A stretch of 64,000 nucleotides of DNA from Takakia lepidozioides (lineage: Eukaryota; Streptophyta; Takakiopsida; Takakiales; Takakiaceae), in the NCBI GenBank assembly GCA_030704615.1, contig CM060731.1:39742001-39806000 (forward strand), read 5' to 3'. How positions within the stretch are numbered: position 1 is the stretch's first letter; every line of letters begins with the position of its first letter. The notes beneath the pieces were generated by a model, which saw only the letters and a list, made by a program, of their open reading frames with translations, ran no database searches and was not told the DNA's origin. Made by a program: the position numbers and the translations under genes. This document shows positions 10,829 to 23,998 of the stretch, piece by piece.

Positions 10829-13800
10829 TTAAATGAATAAAGACTCACTAAGAAGAGCAACTAGTGAAGAAAGGAGAGAGATTTCCCCTTGTACCCCTCC
10901 ACTTCTGCTCGAAATTTTCCTAGAGCCTTCCACAATCTCTGTCCCTAACCCCTCAATACTAATGGAGCCCATTCGGGCTTGAATTCCGCCGGATACTGTG
11001 GGGAGTTTGTTCGAAAGAGGGACCCCTTTAATCAAAGTGTTGAGAAGTTGAGCCCCCACTTCAGTTTGGGCAAACTCACTCACTAGAGCAAAAATGCTGG
11101 CCCCGCCTCGTAAAAGAGTGAGTGGTGATGGCTGCCGCCTGGATGAGAGCTCCACCAAAGAAACCTACATGACAAGAGGAGCCTACATTAGGAAGGAGAC
11201 ACTCATGACACAGTCAAGAACAATCAAAATTGGGATCTCAAGTACCATTCTGATAACCTGGGTCGGCACTCAGTGCCGAAATAACTGAACTTAGAAAGTT
11301 GATCAGGGTCGGCAAGCAGCATAAGGTTTGGTGTTAAAGTATTACATGACCAAGGAGTATAAAGGGATGGGCTCTGTTGCAAATATAGAATAGTCACCCC
11401 CGACTTTTTCCTTTTGAATGTCTAGATTTCAAAAAGAAAATTGTACTAAAAGCTCAGTGATCTACAAGTAAGATTTGTAAGTTAAATTTGTATTTCCGCC
11501 GACCCTGGATGTCGCCACAGTGAAGCTAGGCTGGTGGTGAAGGACAGAAGACATGTTATGCATTCTCGTCCCATAAACTGTGCGACCTGACGACTAGCAA
11601 TACATTCAAGCTGACAGACCTGACTACTAGCTGCCATACATTGACTGAGCACTGCCATATGGTTTCATTTCCTTGACATACAGTGTGAAATAGACCACAG
11701 AAGACATTTTGATTGGGGTTACTCATGGACAGACTACAGGCTATTCCAGTTATGAGCAACAATGCCATTCCACCCCAAGACATACCTTAGTATCCTCTGA
11801 GATCCCAGCTTTCTGCTTCGCAATTGCAACTGCCTTGGAAAACCCGCCCAAGGTATCCACCAGTCCTCGGGTTGCTGCAGACTTCCCTGTCCACACTCGC
11901 CCTTGAGCCACATCCTCCATTTTCTCGACCTGTACATAAATGGAAATAGATACATCTTCAAATAGATACAATTTTAGATCTCCTATACATCTCAAGAGAT
12001 AACATCCATGTAAGTGCAGAGAAAATGTCAAACTTACATTTGCAAAGTAACCAAGTAAAAGAGAGATGAGATCATATGCAAGGCACAATAGAAACTCCTT
12101 GGAAGGAGAATTTGTAACTCAAGGGATAAGGACTCCACACAATGGAAGGAGAGAGTGAGGGCAGAAGGGGGCACAGGAAGCAGAGTGAGGGTGGAAGGGC
12201 GCAAGGGAGAGAGTTCCCTGTAAGCAGTGGAATCCTTTGGGATACTAACTTTTCTGAGGCTTCTCATCCACCCAGGAGTGAAATGTCACAAATAATCGAC
12301 CACAATCTGTTTTTTGAATGGTTATTTTGCTGCCATTGGTTGGAAGAAAGCACCAATTGGTTCCAGCATTGCAACAAATTGCTGATCAGCTCACACACAG
12401 CAGATTGATGCTTGTGTAAAGGGCTTTCTAGAGGATATCTGCAAAGCCCAAACTAATTGTTTATATCAAGGTAAGTCCAACTACCGGAGTGAGCCCCTCA
12501 CAAAGGTACTGTCCATTCCCTCGTCTGCCCAAACTGGGTGTGGGGTCTATGGCTGCAAGGCTACGGCAAACGTCTTATGAGTTCTATTCTATCTGGAGAT
12601 AGAGCATCATCACAAATCCTCTTCTCAAAACCCCTTAGCAAAGCCAAGAAATGCCAAAAATGAAGAAGAGGTCAAAAGCCAAAATGAAGCAGAGGCCGTC
12701 GCAAATCAAGAAGCCCAAGCATCCAGGACTATCAGCAAAGGTGATTTTTCACAATTTTTGCAGAAAGAGTCCTCAGGGCTTTAGGCTTAGCCTCCAGATT
12801 GTCAAAGCATGAAATATATACATAGAGAGAGAAATAGGAAAAAGAGAAAAAGTGCCATTGCCTAAACACGTACGCTACCGACCAAAGCCTGGAAGTTGAC
12901 AAAAGCAATTTCTGGAACCCAATGGACTGGAATTCAAATATGTCCACACCTCCATGGATCTTGACTTAGCAGCTTTGTCACGGAATGATGTGTATGCATT
13001 CATTGCTGATTGTGCAAAGTAGGCCTCCTCTTCAGGCCTGTATCAACTCCCATATTCCAGAATTAGCTCCTTGAAATTTACCCGTCTGTCACCTATCAAT
13101 CACACAAAGTGTATGGAACTAGACTCCAAGAAAGGGAAGTTACAACTTTGAAGGAGTATATCTCTTACTGGCAAGTATTTGAAGGAAAAACAGAAAGGCA
13201 CAAATGTCAAACACATGATAATGTCATCATGTCAATGGTACAGGTTGCATTTAGTACTTGAAGGGGCGTTGTTCCGCATCAAGCTCAGCAAACTTGCCCT
13301 TTGAGATGATCTCTTTAGCAAAGCCCACACGCTCATAGAGCTCCCCCAGATTAAATTTACCTGTCAACCAGCTTCTGTTTAAGACTTCCACGCAAGACAC
13401 AACTACCTTCCAGCATGAGCATCATTCAAGTATCAACTCCAACCTAAGATCTGACATTCTATAGTGTTGATAGGATATCAACACTATCTCATGATTATCT
13501 GGAGCAAGACGAGGGAAGAGAAGGGGTACATGCACCTAGTTGTTCCCTTGCAACTGCCTGTTTGGAAGCATTTCATATATACATGTATATCAGTGCTTCA
13601 AATCTACAAGTTCATGCGGTATGCAAATGAATGGATGGATGGGTGCATAGCACAGACGTAGCCTTACACACCTGCGACCACCCCAATAGAACCTGTGAGG
13701 GTGAGGCTCTCAGCAACAACAACGCCAGCTGCCATGGCCATGTAGTACCCACCACTTGCTGCAACATCAGCCATTGATGCCACAACTGGCTTCTTGTCAG

Positions 13801-16800
13801 CCAAAAGCTTTAGCTCCCTCCACATCCTGAAAATGAAACAAGTTTAATTCCTGCTGTAACCAACTGCCCCATGTTTCAGTCCAACCCCCTAATGGCCCAA
13901 TTTGGCAGGTTTGAATTGAATAGCAGAGGGGCTTCTTGTGCTTCAAAAGCCAATCTGCACACTTGAATATCACTAAATAGGTAGGGTCATCTATGCCTCT
14001 TAGTTTCTTGCAGAAGGAAATTCCCAATTGCTTCTTTAAACACACTAAAAAACTGATAACAAAGTTACTTTGGGAACATCAAGAGACTCTCGGCTCTAAG
14101 CCCAGGCAACGTCAGGAAATGTATCTTTGCTGAAGCCTTCAACATTAACATAGACCTCAAAAAATTGATAAGAAAGTATAAAAGCCTACTCTGGTATCAT
14201 CCGCAAGCAAGGCACATCCATCCGTGACTGCGATTACAGATCATTCCAAGTCCGTTCCCCTTCCTTACTTTCGCAATACCACTGCCTTGAACTGCTTAGA
14301 TTCTGCGAAGACCAAATCATGACCGCAACCATAAGGCGACATGAGGGCCTGAGGTCAATCCAAAGCTTGGAACAGGAGACGCCTTTCATGTAAAAAGAAT
14401 TTAACATGGAATTAATAAAAGACAACCTGAAATTGTCAGCTTACCTTTGCAAGTCAAGCAGCCATTGTGGGTGATTCCCATGGACAGCAGACCAAGAGAC
14501 AGATAGTGTAACAAGTATGGTCTAAGATATAAAAGAGTTTGTGTACTTAAGTGAAAGTTGAATTCTTCCATTGGCCCAGGTCAAGATGAGCATGTGCTTT
14601 GCAAGGAGAAAGGGAAATGCACCTCGGACTTGTCGAACTTTCTCAATGAAGGAATCACTAGCAATACCCTCACTACTAGCCCCAAGGCCACCACCTCGTG
14701 ACCGGCTAATGCTCCCTACAGCTCTTATAATTGCAATACGCTCACTTCCCCCTGTTAAACCCAGTGTCCACATCTTTACCCTCGAGTATTTCCTGCCAAG
14801 GCCAGTTGCAAGTTTCTTGTTAGCTGAAAGTGTTTTGAGACCCAAAACAAAAAGAGGGCACATATGGTGCATATACAGGTATAGAAATTGCCACAGCAAA
14901 CTTTAATATTACAACTAGACAACAAATAACAAGGAGAACAAAGCCTGTATGTTAGAACACTGATGACTGCAATGTCTATAGTCACTCCATCTATCAGGGC
15001 TGTATTCGCTTGCTGCAGACTGAGGGTTTGAGACTTCACGGAGTGGAAATACCTATAGTCAACAGTTGGTAGAGGTTTGTCCTGCTTAGCCCCAATTCTT
15101 TTCTTCAATATTTCCTCAATCTGGCACCAACCCACACGTTCCATCTTAGGCAACCATGTGAGCCAACTGGGAACAAGAGAGTCAATCCAAAGCGGGGAAA
15201 AACTGGCTAGTGACATTATCTTTTGAGGGGTGAGTGGTATAGAGACCTCATCATTATATTTAATATCTGCAATCCATCCTCCTTCTTTCAGTTTCTCCAT
15301 GTCGAAAATACCAGCATCAAACAGCCCTTCTATCTCTTCCCGAGTCTTGCCTGCACTTGCAAACCATAGTACACCTGCTAAGATCTCTCTTTCTGTATCT
15401 ACCATGCAGCATCAGCCCTACATGCAATCTCATGGCCTGTGCCTATATTGCCATCACAGCTGCATCAAGGACATGAAACAACTAACAAGGATTAGTACCT
15501 CATGAGGCCTTTCACTATCACGCTTTGACAAGCTCTTTCTTTCTATTCTAGCCACAAGCCCCTAGCCAGCCCATAACCAATGGGCACACATGCATGCACG
15601 CTCAAAGAGAGTGTTTCACTCTCAGTACCAGTGGAGAAGGAAATTTGTTGGAGCCAATTTTCATAAATGTCGTCTAGTAATGCAGTTAACATTTCTCGAT
15701 TAGCCTCCGACATATTTTTTCGTGAGAGTTGGTCCCCAGCACTCTTGTATTTGCCTATGCGCTGGATTTGTGGCTCCACCCCCACCTTCTCAAGCACCCC
15801 TGGAGCACCCATACAAACCCAGGTGTTAAATTTCTTGCCAACATTTGCCTACAGTGCTATTGGAGACACATCATTTATAAATAATCATTGCGAGTCAACC
15901 ATGCCCATGAAAACAGGCTACATGGAATAGACCACTTCCATTGTTGGGAGCTGATAAAGTCAGTCGATCGTTGTAAACAGCCAAGTCAATTACTATACAT
16001 GACCATATTGATGTTCGTTTACGTGATTAGTGATCCCGAAGGTGGACTCTAGTCTTTCATTTGGGAACGTTTCAAATTTGAATCTTGCATTACATATATC
16101 ATAATTTTTCCATAATTCTTCTAAAGGTACCACTGCAAATTGAGGCAGTAATACAAACAGTAGCTAATTGCGAGCAACTTTTGTAGTTTCGGGATAATAA
16201 TACAGTCTAGGCTGCAGATTGATCATTCTTCACATTCTGAGTCTAGGCATGTTTGTTAGCAATATCCTTCATTGCAGGAGAGTGTGCTGATAGGTTTTCT
16301 GATCAGATGATTCATTGGGAGATTGCACGTACCTCCAAGGAACTGAGCTTGGACTTTCAGACCCAACAAAGAGATGTACGCCCCCGGGGGAGCATAGAGT
16401 TCTCCACATGCACATGCCAGGTAGTATTCTTTCTCCCCACCCACTGCCATGTAGCCTACTATAGGTTTACCTGCACGACCAATCAATTAGTGATTAGCAC
16501 ACATACAAATACATGTCCCACTCCAAAAGTGATTAAACTCATAGCAATGTTCGCTCATTTGATCTGGGAGCGCAAGAGCGACCTAGGGAACACATTTGGA
16601 AAATATGAAGGGAGGAACTACGAATGACACACAACAAGGAAAACTTTCTGACCAGATTTCTTGTAGTAATCAATGTGCCGACGAATCTCATCAATTTTCC
16701 CCCATCCACACTCTAGTGGCTCAATCTGGAGGAAGAGACTGGCTATACGAGGGTCATGCGCTGCTTTTATGAGATTGTCACAGATCTGCGGTAGTGACAG

Positions 16801-18490
16801 CCCTTGTGCGAAACGCCCTTGGTATTGCTCTGTTACCTGAATCAGCAGCACAGTCAAGTAGTGGATGAGACATTATGCTCACAATGTCTGCACTCTCTTG
16901 AGTGCACTAGAAATTGCCAATAGATCAGGTTTCAAAAGGAATACCTTTGGAAAGACCCCTAATAAGCACATCGTGTGTGGAGAACACCTATGGGGGATCA
17001 GTAGAACTACATGAGCGAATCAAAGGTGCTCACAACCCAGGTGACAATATGCTAAGAACAGAAGTCATGAGTGTTGTAGCTCTCATTCTCTTGCAATACA
17101 TGCTCTGATGTTGCATCCAAATCTCACCTATTAGTCTATAAATATGCATAGAAACAAACAACTCCCACTAGTAACTCACCTGACCGGCGAGATTCAGTTT
17201 CAGCACGCTGCCTTTTCGCACTCTCTGCCATGGCACTGCAATCAGCATACGACATTGAACCACGAATGCATCCCACCCTCCCAATTTTTTGTATACAAGT
17301 TCCCCAGAAGGGTATGTCTCTGTGCTGGCGCCATTGCCTTCCCCTACAACTGAATCTTTACTAGATTCTATATGGCTTGCTTGTGATTCATCTTCCTTCT
17401 CTGGAGCCTGCGTTGAGTTTGTCTCATTCACTGAGGCCCAGACCGACCGTGGGAGTCTTCGACCTGAATGCTCTAGATATCTGAGAGAGGTGTGGATACG
17501 CAGCAATGTCGTGAACGCCAAGCTCAATTGGCTGCTTCCATGAGGGTAGACCCCAGTGAATGGGGTCGACAACGTTGGAGGAGGGGCTTTAATCCTTGAC
17601 CTATAACAATCGTTTTGAATTGCAACCTGCAAAAAGTACAGAAACCTGTTGAGAAGCACAACTATCCACACTGCATAGTTTACATTGATCTTACTTGTAT
17701 ATGATCTCTTCTTGCTTCATAATTTCCTTCTAGGTCTATAATAGCCAATGAGAACTTACTGAATACGGGAGAGTATAAGAAATAGAGTACCGTCTTGAGC
17801 AGATGCATGTCAACACAGTAATCTGCTAATTGCTTTCTGACCTATTTGGTATATCTGATTTTGAGGGTCCAAAAAAGCTCTAGTACTGATTTTTATCACA
17901 TGTCAGATTGACAAAAGTGGAACACCGATCTTCATTCCTTCACTAAACAGACTGCTATCCCCAGACTAGCTCCAGAGAACTCAACGAAAGCATAAGAGCC
18001 TTTTCAAATTCCTACTGGAAATAGGCCTTTCCTGACGGCAGCAAGTGCAGCACGAGCTAATTCTTGAGGGCAACAAAAAGAAAAACTTACGAGACTTACA
18101 AAACAGTTGGAAAATTTAGCTCGACAGGTAAAGATACTACCATTTGGTGATATAAGCCGTAAATAATTATACCATCTAGACAGCAACAGGTCAAAGATTG
18201 GGAATTTCAGATTAGAAAGCTGTTGGGGAAACCACTTTCTTACTTCTCGATTAAGTAAGATAATCACAAGGAAGCCTGTTGCAAATGGCACAACTACGGA
18301 GCAATGGCAGAGCTAAGTTCACTCTTCATGGCGCAGCGGATTGGATTCCAAAGAAAAAGAAATGAGTGGAGTTAAGAGCTGATATAAGATCACACATATG
18401 AAGAGAACTTACGCTTCCGGTGTGCCAACCACCATGAGCATGCACATTGGAGACAAACCCAGATACATGCGCAGCCGCGATCGCAGCCAT
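10829..18490 (-). CDS. SPPA: Plastid signal peptide peptidase SppA (protease IV family)
   Basis: Minus-strand exons: 18490-18413, 17626-17180, 16836-16653, 16470-16333, 15799-15629, 15350-15247, 15120-15053, 14792-14623, 14302-14269, then 13826-13672, 13360-13258, 13037-12950, 11929-11786 and 11164-10829 (stop). Phases agree at every junction except between 14269 and 13826. SppA is a membrane-associated serine protease of thylakoids with a Ser/Lys dyad. The Lys motif (GKYKSAGDQL) lies in exon 5 and the Ser motif (DVAASGGYYMAM) in the exon at 13826-13672. The tandem S49 domains are recognisable (SLPQICDNLIKAAHDPRIA, YYLACACGELYAPP, LTLTGSIGVVAG, GRVWTGKSAATRGLVD). The first exon suits a plastid transit peptide; an in-frame upstream Met lies at 18550. 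Oddity: the conserved SPGGD segment expected between the exons at 14302-14269 and 13826-13672 was not found intact. Confidence 0.93.
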
Positions 18491-18550
18491 CTCTGCCGCA
18501 GGAGAGGAAGAAAATCCCCTCCTAAAGCTCCCCTGTCGATCTTTCAGCAC

Positions 18551-20415
18551 AGCACAACCTCCATTCCTCCAAAGGAATCCACAGACACACTCTCTCTCTC
18601 CCTCGCTCTCTCTCGCTTCTTGCTACACTTTACTCTGTTTTTTTTCCTTCGTCTCTCTTCAGTAGCTTTTTTTCAGTTTTTTAATTAAATAAAAATATTA
18701 AAAGTGAAAAATGCATGTATAATTTATATAAAAACAAAACAGTATTCGTTGAGAGAGAAATTACAGGAAGCTGCCAGGTGCCTTGGACTGACTGGTAAAT
18801 ATAAGCCGATGTGGCAGTCTGGCAGCCCAGCGTTGTCCATCTTATCCGGATGAATGAGAAGCTGCAGGACGAACAAATGATTTGTGGATGAAAAGAAGCC
18901 ATTCTCGAAGCAAAGAGAGGGAGACGAGCGAGCAAGAGCGAGAGAGAGAGAGAGAGAGAGACTCTAGAACACAAAATGCAGTGAAGTACTCAGTTGAAAA
19001 TTGAGCTACCCCTCACTTAATTTCTCTCTCATCATCTAGCTACAACCTTGGACACGCAGTGTATGTACAGTGTCTTCGCAATATGGGAGTGTGGTGATGT
19101 CCACGCGTGTTTTCTAGTCCTGCTTCGGCCACTCCAAGAAACATACAGTTCTGAAAAAGTTGATAAGATATACAGCTAGAGTTTACAGTTTACAGAGGAT
19201 GTGACATGTGATGCTCACAATTTCTATACTGCTCACATTCGAATCTAGATTAACCACATTCATGATCTGTACCCGGAAACTCTGAAGGTTTGATCTAGAC
19301 TTGGAAAGTCAGAAAGGCAGTACACGTACATTCTCTTGAGGCCGGGCAGGTCTGTGTTAGGTCTGCGTTTGATCTCTCTTGGACCACTCCAACCATGATC
19401 TTATAGGCGAGGACGATTCGGCCAGCGGTCATGAAAAGAACACCTCGTTGCACCGCAATTCACAGGATTTCCTGTACAGTAGCGACCGGAATATTGAACG
19501 ATCATTGTCATATGAGAAGGCGTCCTGGAGAAAATCCTCGACTTGTTTACACCTGGTACGTTCAAACCTGGATGGTGCGCTCGGGACATCTCACACAGCA
19601 CTGATCAGCAGCACATAAGTCAGAAGATGAACACCTGCACTAGGAAAACGGTGACGAATCGAACCAGACGGCGACCTTACATGGTCTGGAACTCGGAGGT
19701 GAACCGCTATCTTGTCCACTAGGTGATAGAGAAGAGTGCTCCACACCATTGGGTTCAGTTGCATTGGATAGCAGCCCATGGGAAGAGAAGACTTCAGGGG
19801 AGGATTGAGAGAAAGGAGGGAAAGACATACAAGCGAGGTTGGCGTTTATATACAGAGGGTCTCTGGCCTAGATGCGTGGAAACTCAAATATATGAAAATC
19901 TTGTGAGCGATTCCTAGTTTGCTATGGAGAGTCAGCAAGTTGCCTCACCAAGTTGCCTGCATAGAGGGTAGCTGTTGCAGTAACATGCCAGATACAATTG
20001 TAATGGTTGTACAAAATTGTGACATGGTAGTGAAGTGAGAGCATCCACTCCATTATTTGAAGATTCAGCAGCTTTGTAAAAGGGAGTCCTGCACTGATTG
20101 ATAATAACTCAGGCAGTTGATACAACCCTTTTATGCAGACAGTCACTAGCCACTACTGTTTCCGAGTAACAAGAATCATTGAATGTTTTATTTTTCTTTT
20201 CCCCACAATTCACAAGTAATTTTAGAGGATGCCATTGCTGAGCAATCTCTCTCCTTGTCTACACATGCCAGCTGCCTGTTTGCTGGTAATATTTAAGGCT
20301 AAAATTCATGAACATGATACAAAAAGCAGAACACCAACTTCTTCTGCCAGTTTCTACCATCCAAATCTACGTCAGGAATTCACTGCCAACACAATGTTAC
20401 AAGATGAGAGGGAAT
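18551..20415. other. SPPA promoter side and PRK 3' flank, no supported gene
   Basis: A CT-rich tract (about 18590-18660) lies immediately upstream of the SPPA start and may be part of its leader or promoter. A GA microsatellite lies at about 18936-18961. No frame longer than about 100 codons shows a recognisable domain in either direction. The region next to 20416 is the 3' flank of the minus-strand PRK gene. Confidence 0.5.
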
Positions 20416-22970
20416 CTAAACCTTGGCTGCCTCAAGTGAAGCAGCTTCCCTTGAAAGGATCCTCTCATAGACATCCCTAATCTTAAGTCCAACAATCGTT
20501 TGAAACAATCCAGTGCCATTGTTACTTCCTGGAAAATCAGCATGCTTCAGCATCTGTTGTGTGACTTCTCCATAAAACCTGGTGGAGATATTGCTGAGGT
20601 GACTCTCCACATATATCAGCTCTTCAAGTCTATCGAACTGGCCATCCATCTCTAGTACAGAGATCTGCAAAACCACATGAGAAACAGAGAGTCAGTGTCT
20701 CATTGAATAGGAGGATCAGTCCCCATTCATTTTCACCTTTGATCTATGGACCATCAAGACACATGAGATCAACACAGTGCTCATTGGGTGCCTCTTACTA
20801 GAGTGCTCGTGAAAATGCTCATGAACAAATACGATTTCCCCAGAAGATAAGAGAGCAAAACAAAAACATCCAGACTTACGATTGAATCCCTCTCACTATG
20901 CCAGCAAGATCATTCAAAAGCAGAGCAGGTCAGTACCTCATTGCCATAGTAGGTGTCAGGGCCATAGAAGAATTTGATCCCCGGATAGGAGCATGTGAGC
21001 TTGCGGCCACAGGGAATCCAGGAAATGGTGGAGCCCTCATCAAAAAGATAGACAGGCTCAAAAAATTGTACGCCCTCCTTCATCACCATGCGCACCCGCA
21101 ACACCTTGCCCTCATTATCATCAGGTATCAGCTGCGTGGGCAGCACCTGAATCACCACGTCTGCATACTGTTTCTGTGGATCTGCATGCATCACACATCT
21201 GCACAGTTTCAGCATCTGACAGAATTCTAATGTCTAAGATTAAGACTGCTGGACATAGGGCAGGAGGGATGAGAAGGATGGCACAAACCAATGTAGGCAT
21301 CAAAGTCAGGCTTCCGAGCTGCAATACTCGCCTTGATGCTCTCCAAGCTGTGTCCTCGCTCTGCCATATCACGCTGAGGATTCATCCAATTCACCCACAT
21401 TACATTGCTGTATCAGCAAATGGAGATTTGCAGTTATATTGTAAATTAGACTTTTCTTCCCAAGCCTCACCCACTTGCTCACCCGCTCACCAAAGTTCAT
21501 TCTTCATTCCCCGAGGAAGAAGTGGGTATAGCCATATCCCGTAGTAGTCCAGAAGGAGTAAAAGAGGAGTTGGGGAAGGGAACGTGCACAGAATGGGTTC
21601 AATTCTACTGAGGAAAGTTTGCTTCAGTGGAGAGACTTCCGTCTGCAAAATGACGTTGCTTCCAGACAAGGGAGCTGCATTTGAGCTATAAGAGAGACAA
21701 GGTGGTGAAAAACTTGAAAATAAGAAATACAATAATATAAAAAGAAATAGCCTGTATCTGTCCCCTTCCCCCTTCTTCCCTTCTTCTCACTGACTAGTTC
21801 TTACTTGTGTTTTCAACCGAAAGAAAGGGAGAGAACTCACCTGAATTTTCCAGGCAAACTTGACGTCATCACTAATGTCCAGATAAATGCTGAAATCCAG
21901 GAGCTCCCTGACTCTCTCGTCATACCTACACGTTCCACCAAATGTCTCTCTCAGTACTAGCGACGAACGCAAGCCATGATGCAAACTGTGAAGACCACGA
22001 AAGACCAAAGAGGTCATCATTGGCCAACCACAAAGTTCGCTCTTACCTTTTGCCAGATTGTGACTTCCTTGCGAGCTGCAATAACAACATAACACTAAAT
22101 TTGCTGGCAACGTGCGTGCTCTTCGTTCATACCTCAAACTAGAATGGTGCTCATTCTATCTATCTACATGCCTGCCACATCTCCCACTGCTCCTCCTACG
22201 TGTCTAACGGTACATCAGCAGGAGCACGTCCCTCCCGACAGCCATCCTGGCTCTGCACCAAAGGGGAATGCTCTTATTTTATCCACTAAGGTTTCTCAGC
22301 CTCTCTTCAAGAAACTGGCTGCAAAAGCTGAAGGCGACCTTGCAGGCCTCCGGGACTGAAGCAGGAGGATGGGAGGTTCCTACATTGGATGAAGGCCCTC
22401 AATGACGAGAATCTTGGGGGGAGAGATGAGTTCGGGAGCGTCCAGTAGGCCAGAGACATGATTGTAGATAGGCTTTTCCACCGACTTTCCCTCCTTGAGT
22501 GCTTTGACCTGCTCATACATGAGATCAAAATTGTTTGCGCGCGGATCAAGAGCAGTCACTGCCTTCTCCTTTCGGCCGAATCTATCCAGCGAATGGTAAT
22601 CATCCAAGCAAATCACGGTAGTGGTGTCACTAATGAGCGTGTTGGAGTCCGGATTACCCCCTTTGGGAGGCGAGGCAGCACCTCCAAACACGCTAGTAAG
22701 CCGACGCATGAAGGTGCTCTTGCCACATCCCGAGTCAGCAGCAAGCCCGATCACCACGGTCTTGTCGGGCACCACCTTGCACACCACCACACCAGCACGC
22801 CGTGTGGCTCCCTTCCCGGACCTCACCACCACCAAACTCGCGCTCTGCCTCACGCTCCACCCGCTCTCTCCATAGAAGTTGGAGCACATTCGAGGCGCCT
22901 GCATGCACCTCCACCCTAATTTGGTATCCATCACTGCCATGCTCGGGGATCCAGCCATCTCGCACGCCAT
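20416..22970 (-). CDS. PRK: Phosphoribulokinase, chloroplast
   Basis: Five minus-strand exons join in perfect phase: 22970-22384, 21925-21841, 21373-21289, 21181-20937 and 20664-20416, 1251 nt in all (416 residues). PRK phosphorylates ribulose 5-phosphate with ATP to make ribulose 1,5-bisphosphate in the Calvin cycle of the stroma. The first ~55 residues suit a transit peptide. The P-loop (GLAADSGCGKSTFMRR) follows, then TVICLDDYHSLDRFG and ILVIEGLHPM, all typical of plant PRK. The four cysteines used in thioredoxin and CP12 regulation are present: one in the P-loop, one in ICLDDYH, and the C-terminal pair in WIPCGRKLTCSYPG. The C-terminus DVYERILSREAASLEAAKV is also typical. No lesion is seen, so this is predicted to be functional. 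A CAG repeat lies just upstream at about 22996-23019. Confidence 0.97.
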
Positions 22971-23296
22971 CGCACCTCCACTCCGCCTCGCTCACACAGC
23001 AGCAGCAGCAGCAGCATCTTAGACGAAGGCCCAGGCTCCACAGCCTAGGAAGGCTCGGCCCGAACGTCTCAGCCCCGGAAGAGGCTCGGGGACGACAGAT
23101 CTCGTACTTCGGCACCATTGGAATTCCCGCACAATACCTCTGCCCACTGAACCTCCGCCACGTGTCCCGATCTATCCTCACAACCATCCCCCCTAGAGAA
23201 CATTCCGTCGAGATAATCCGAATCACGGATAGAAAACGGCTTCCGTTGGTGCTTTTCTACTATTTCTCATCCGCGACGTGATGTTCTAAAGGTGGT
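22971..23296. promoter_or_regulatory. PRK upstream region
   Basis: About 330 bp upstream of the PRK start, between PRK and the duplicated block that precedes the divergently transcribed DUF1308 gene. It contains a short CAG repeat (about 22996-23019). PRK and the DUF1308 gene are head to head, about 1 kb apart, so some of this DNA may serve both promoters. No specific factor site is claimed. Confidence 0.35.
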
Positions 23297-23985
23297 CCCA
23301 TGTGCGGCGCGGATGTAGTCTGACATTGGGTATGTCTCCAGTGGCAAGTGAGCACTCAATTACCTCCACAGTGGTTGTGTAGTGTCTTGACACGGTCAGT
23401 GACTTGACAAGGTGACGATTTCCATGGCAGAGGTGACCTATCGTTGGCTGGTGAGAGAGGCAATAGAAAATGCCAATCTTCTTTGCTTAGTTTTAACCAA
23501 AAGTACTTCGACATCTTGTGGTCTAATATTTACCTGCATAGAGGTTATGTCTTCGGTTGCAAGTATTGTCTACTGAGCCCGGAATTACCTCCATGGCGGT
23601 TGTTGATGAGTGTAGAATCGTGACACCTTGTTGGAGCTTGCGAAGGAGGAGGCAGTGGTGTGGTCCCGTGTCCCGTGTGTGGTCCCGTATGTAGTCTGAC
23701 ATTACCTCCATAGTGGGCATGTCTTCGGTGGCAAGTGAGCACTGAAGTACCTCCATAGCGGTTGTGTCTCAGTGTAGTGTATTGACAAGGTGTGGATTTC
23801 CATGGCAGAGGGTGACCTATCGTTGTGGCTCAGATGTGGTCTACAATTACCTGCATAGAGGTTATGTCTTCCGTCGCAAGTGTTTCTGAATTACCTCCAT
23901 AGCGGTTGTTGATGAGTGTAGAGGCGTGACACATTGTTGGAGCTTGTGATTCCATGGAAGTCCGAAGGAGGAGGCAGTGGTGACC
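23297..23985. repeat. Two imperfect ~320-366-bp tandem copies upstream of DUF1308 gene
   Basis: Copy 1 is about 23297-23662 and copy 2 about 23663-23985. Shared blocks occur in the same order: GTAGTCTGACATT, GGCAAGTGAGCACT, TTTCCATGGCAGAGG, TGACCTATCGTTG, ACCTGCATAGAGGTTATG, GGTTGTTGATGAGTGTAGA and GAAGGAGGAGGCAGTGGTG. Within each copy the motif ACCTCCATAGCGGTT recurs. The second copy ends about 14 bp before the predicted start codon of the downstream gene, so the duplication covers its leader and proximal promoter. Confidence 0.75.
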
Positions 23986-23998
23986 TAGGGTGGTAGCG

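Noticed and set aside
22458-23281. Plus-strand frames of ~150 codons over PRK
   Set aside because: They are shadows of PRK exon 1 and its GC-rich upstream region; PRK exons join in phase on the minus strand and match the family throughout.
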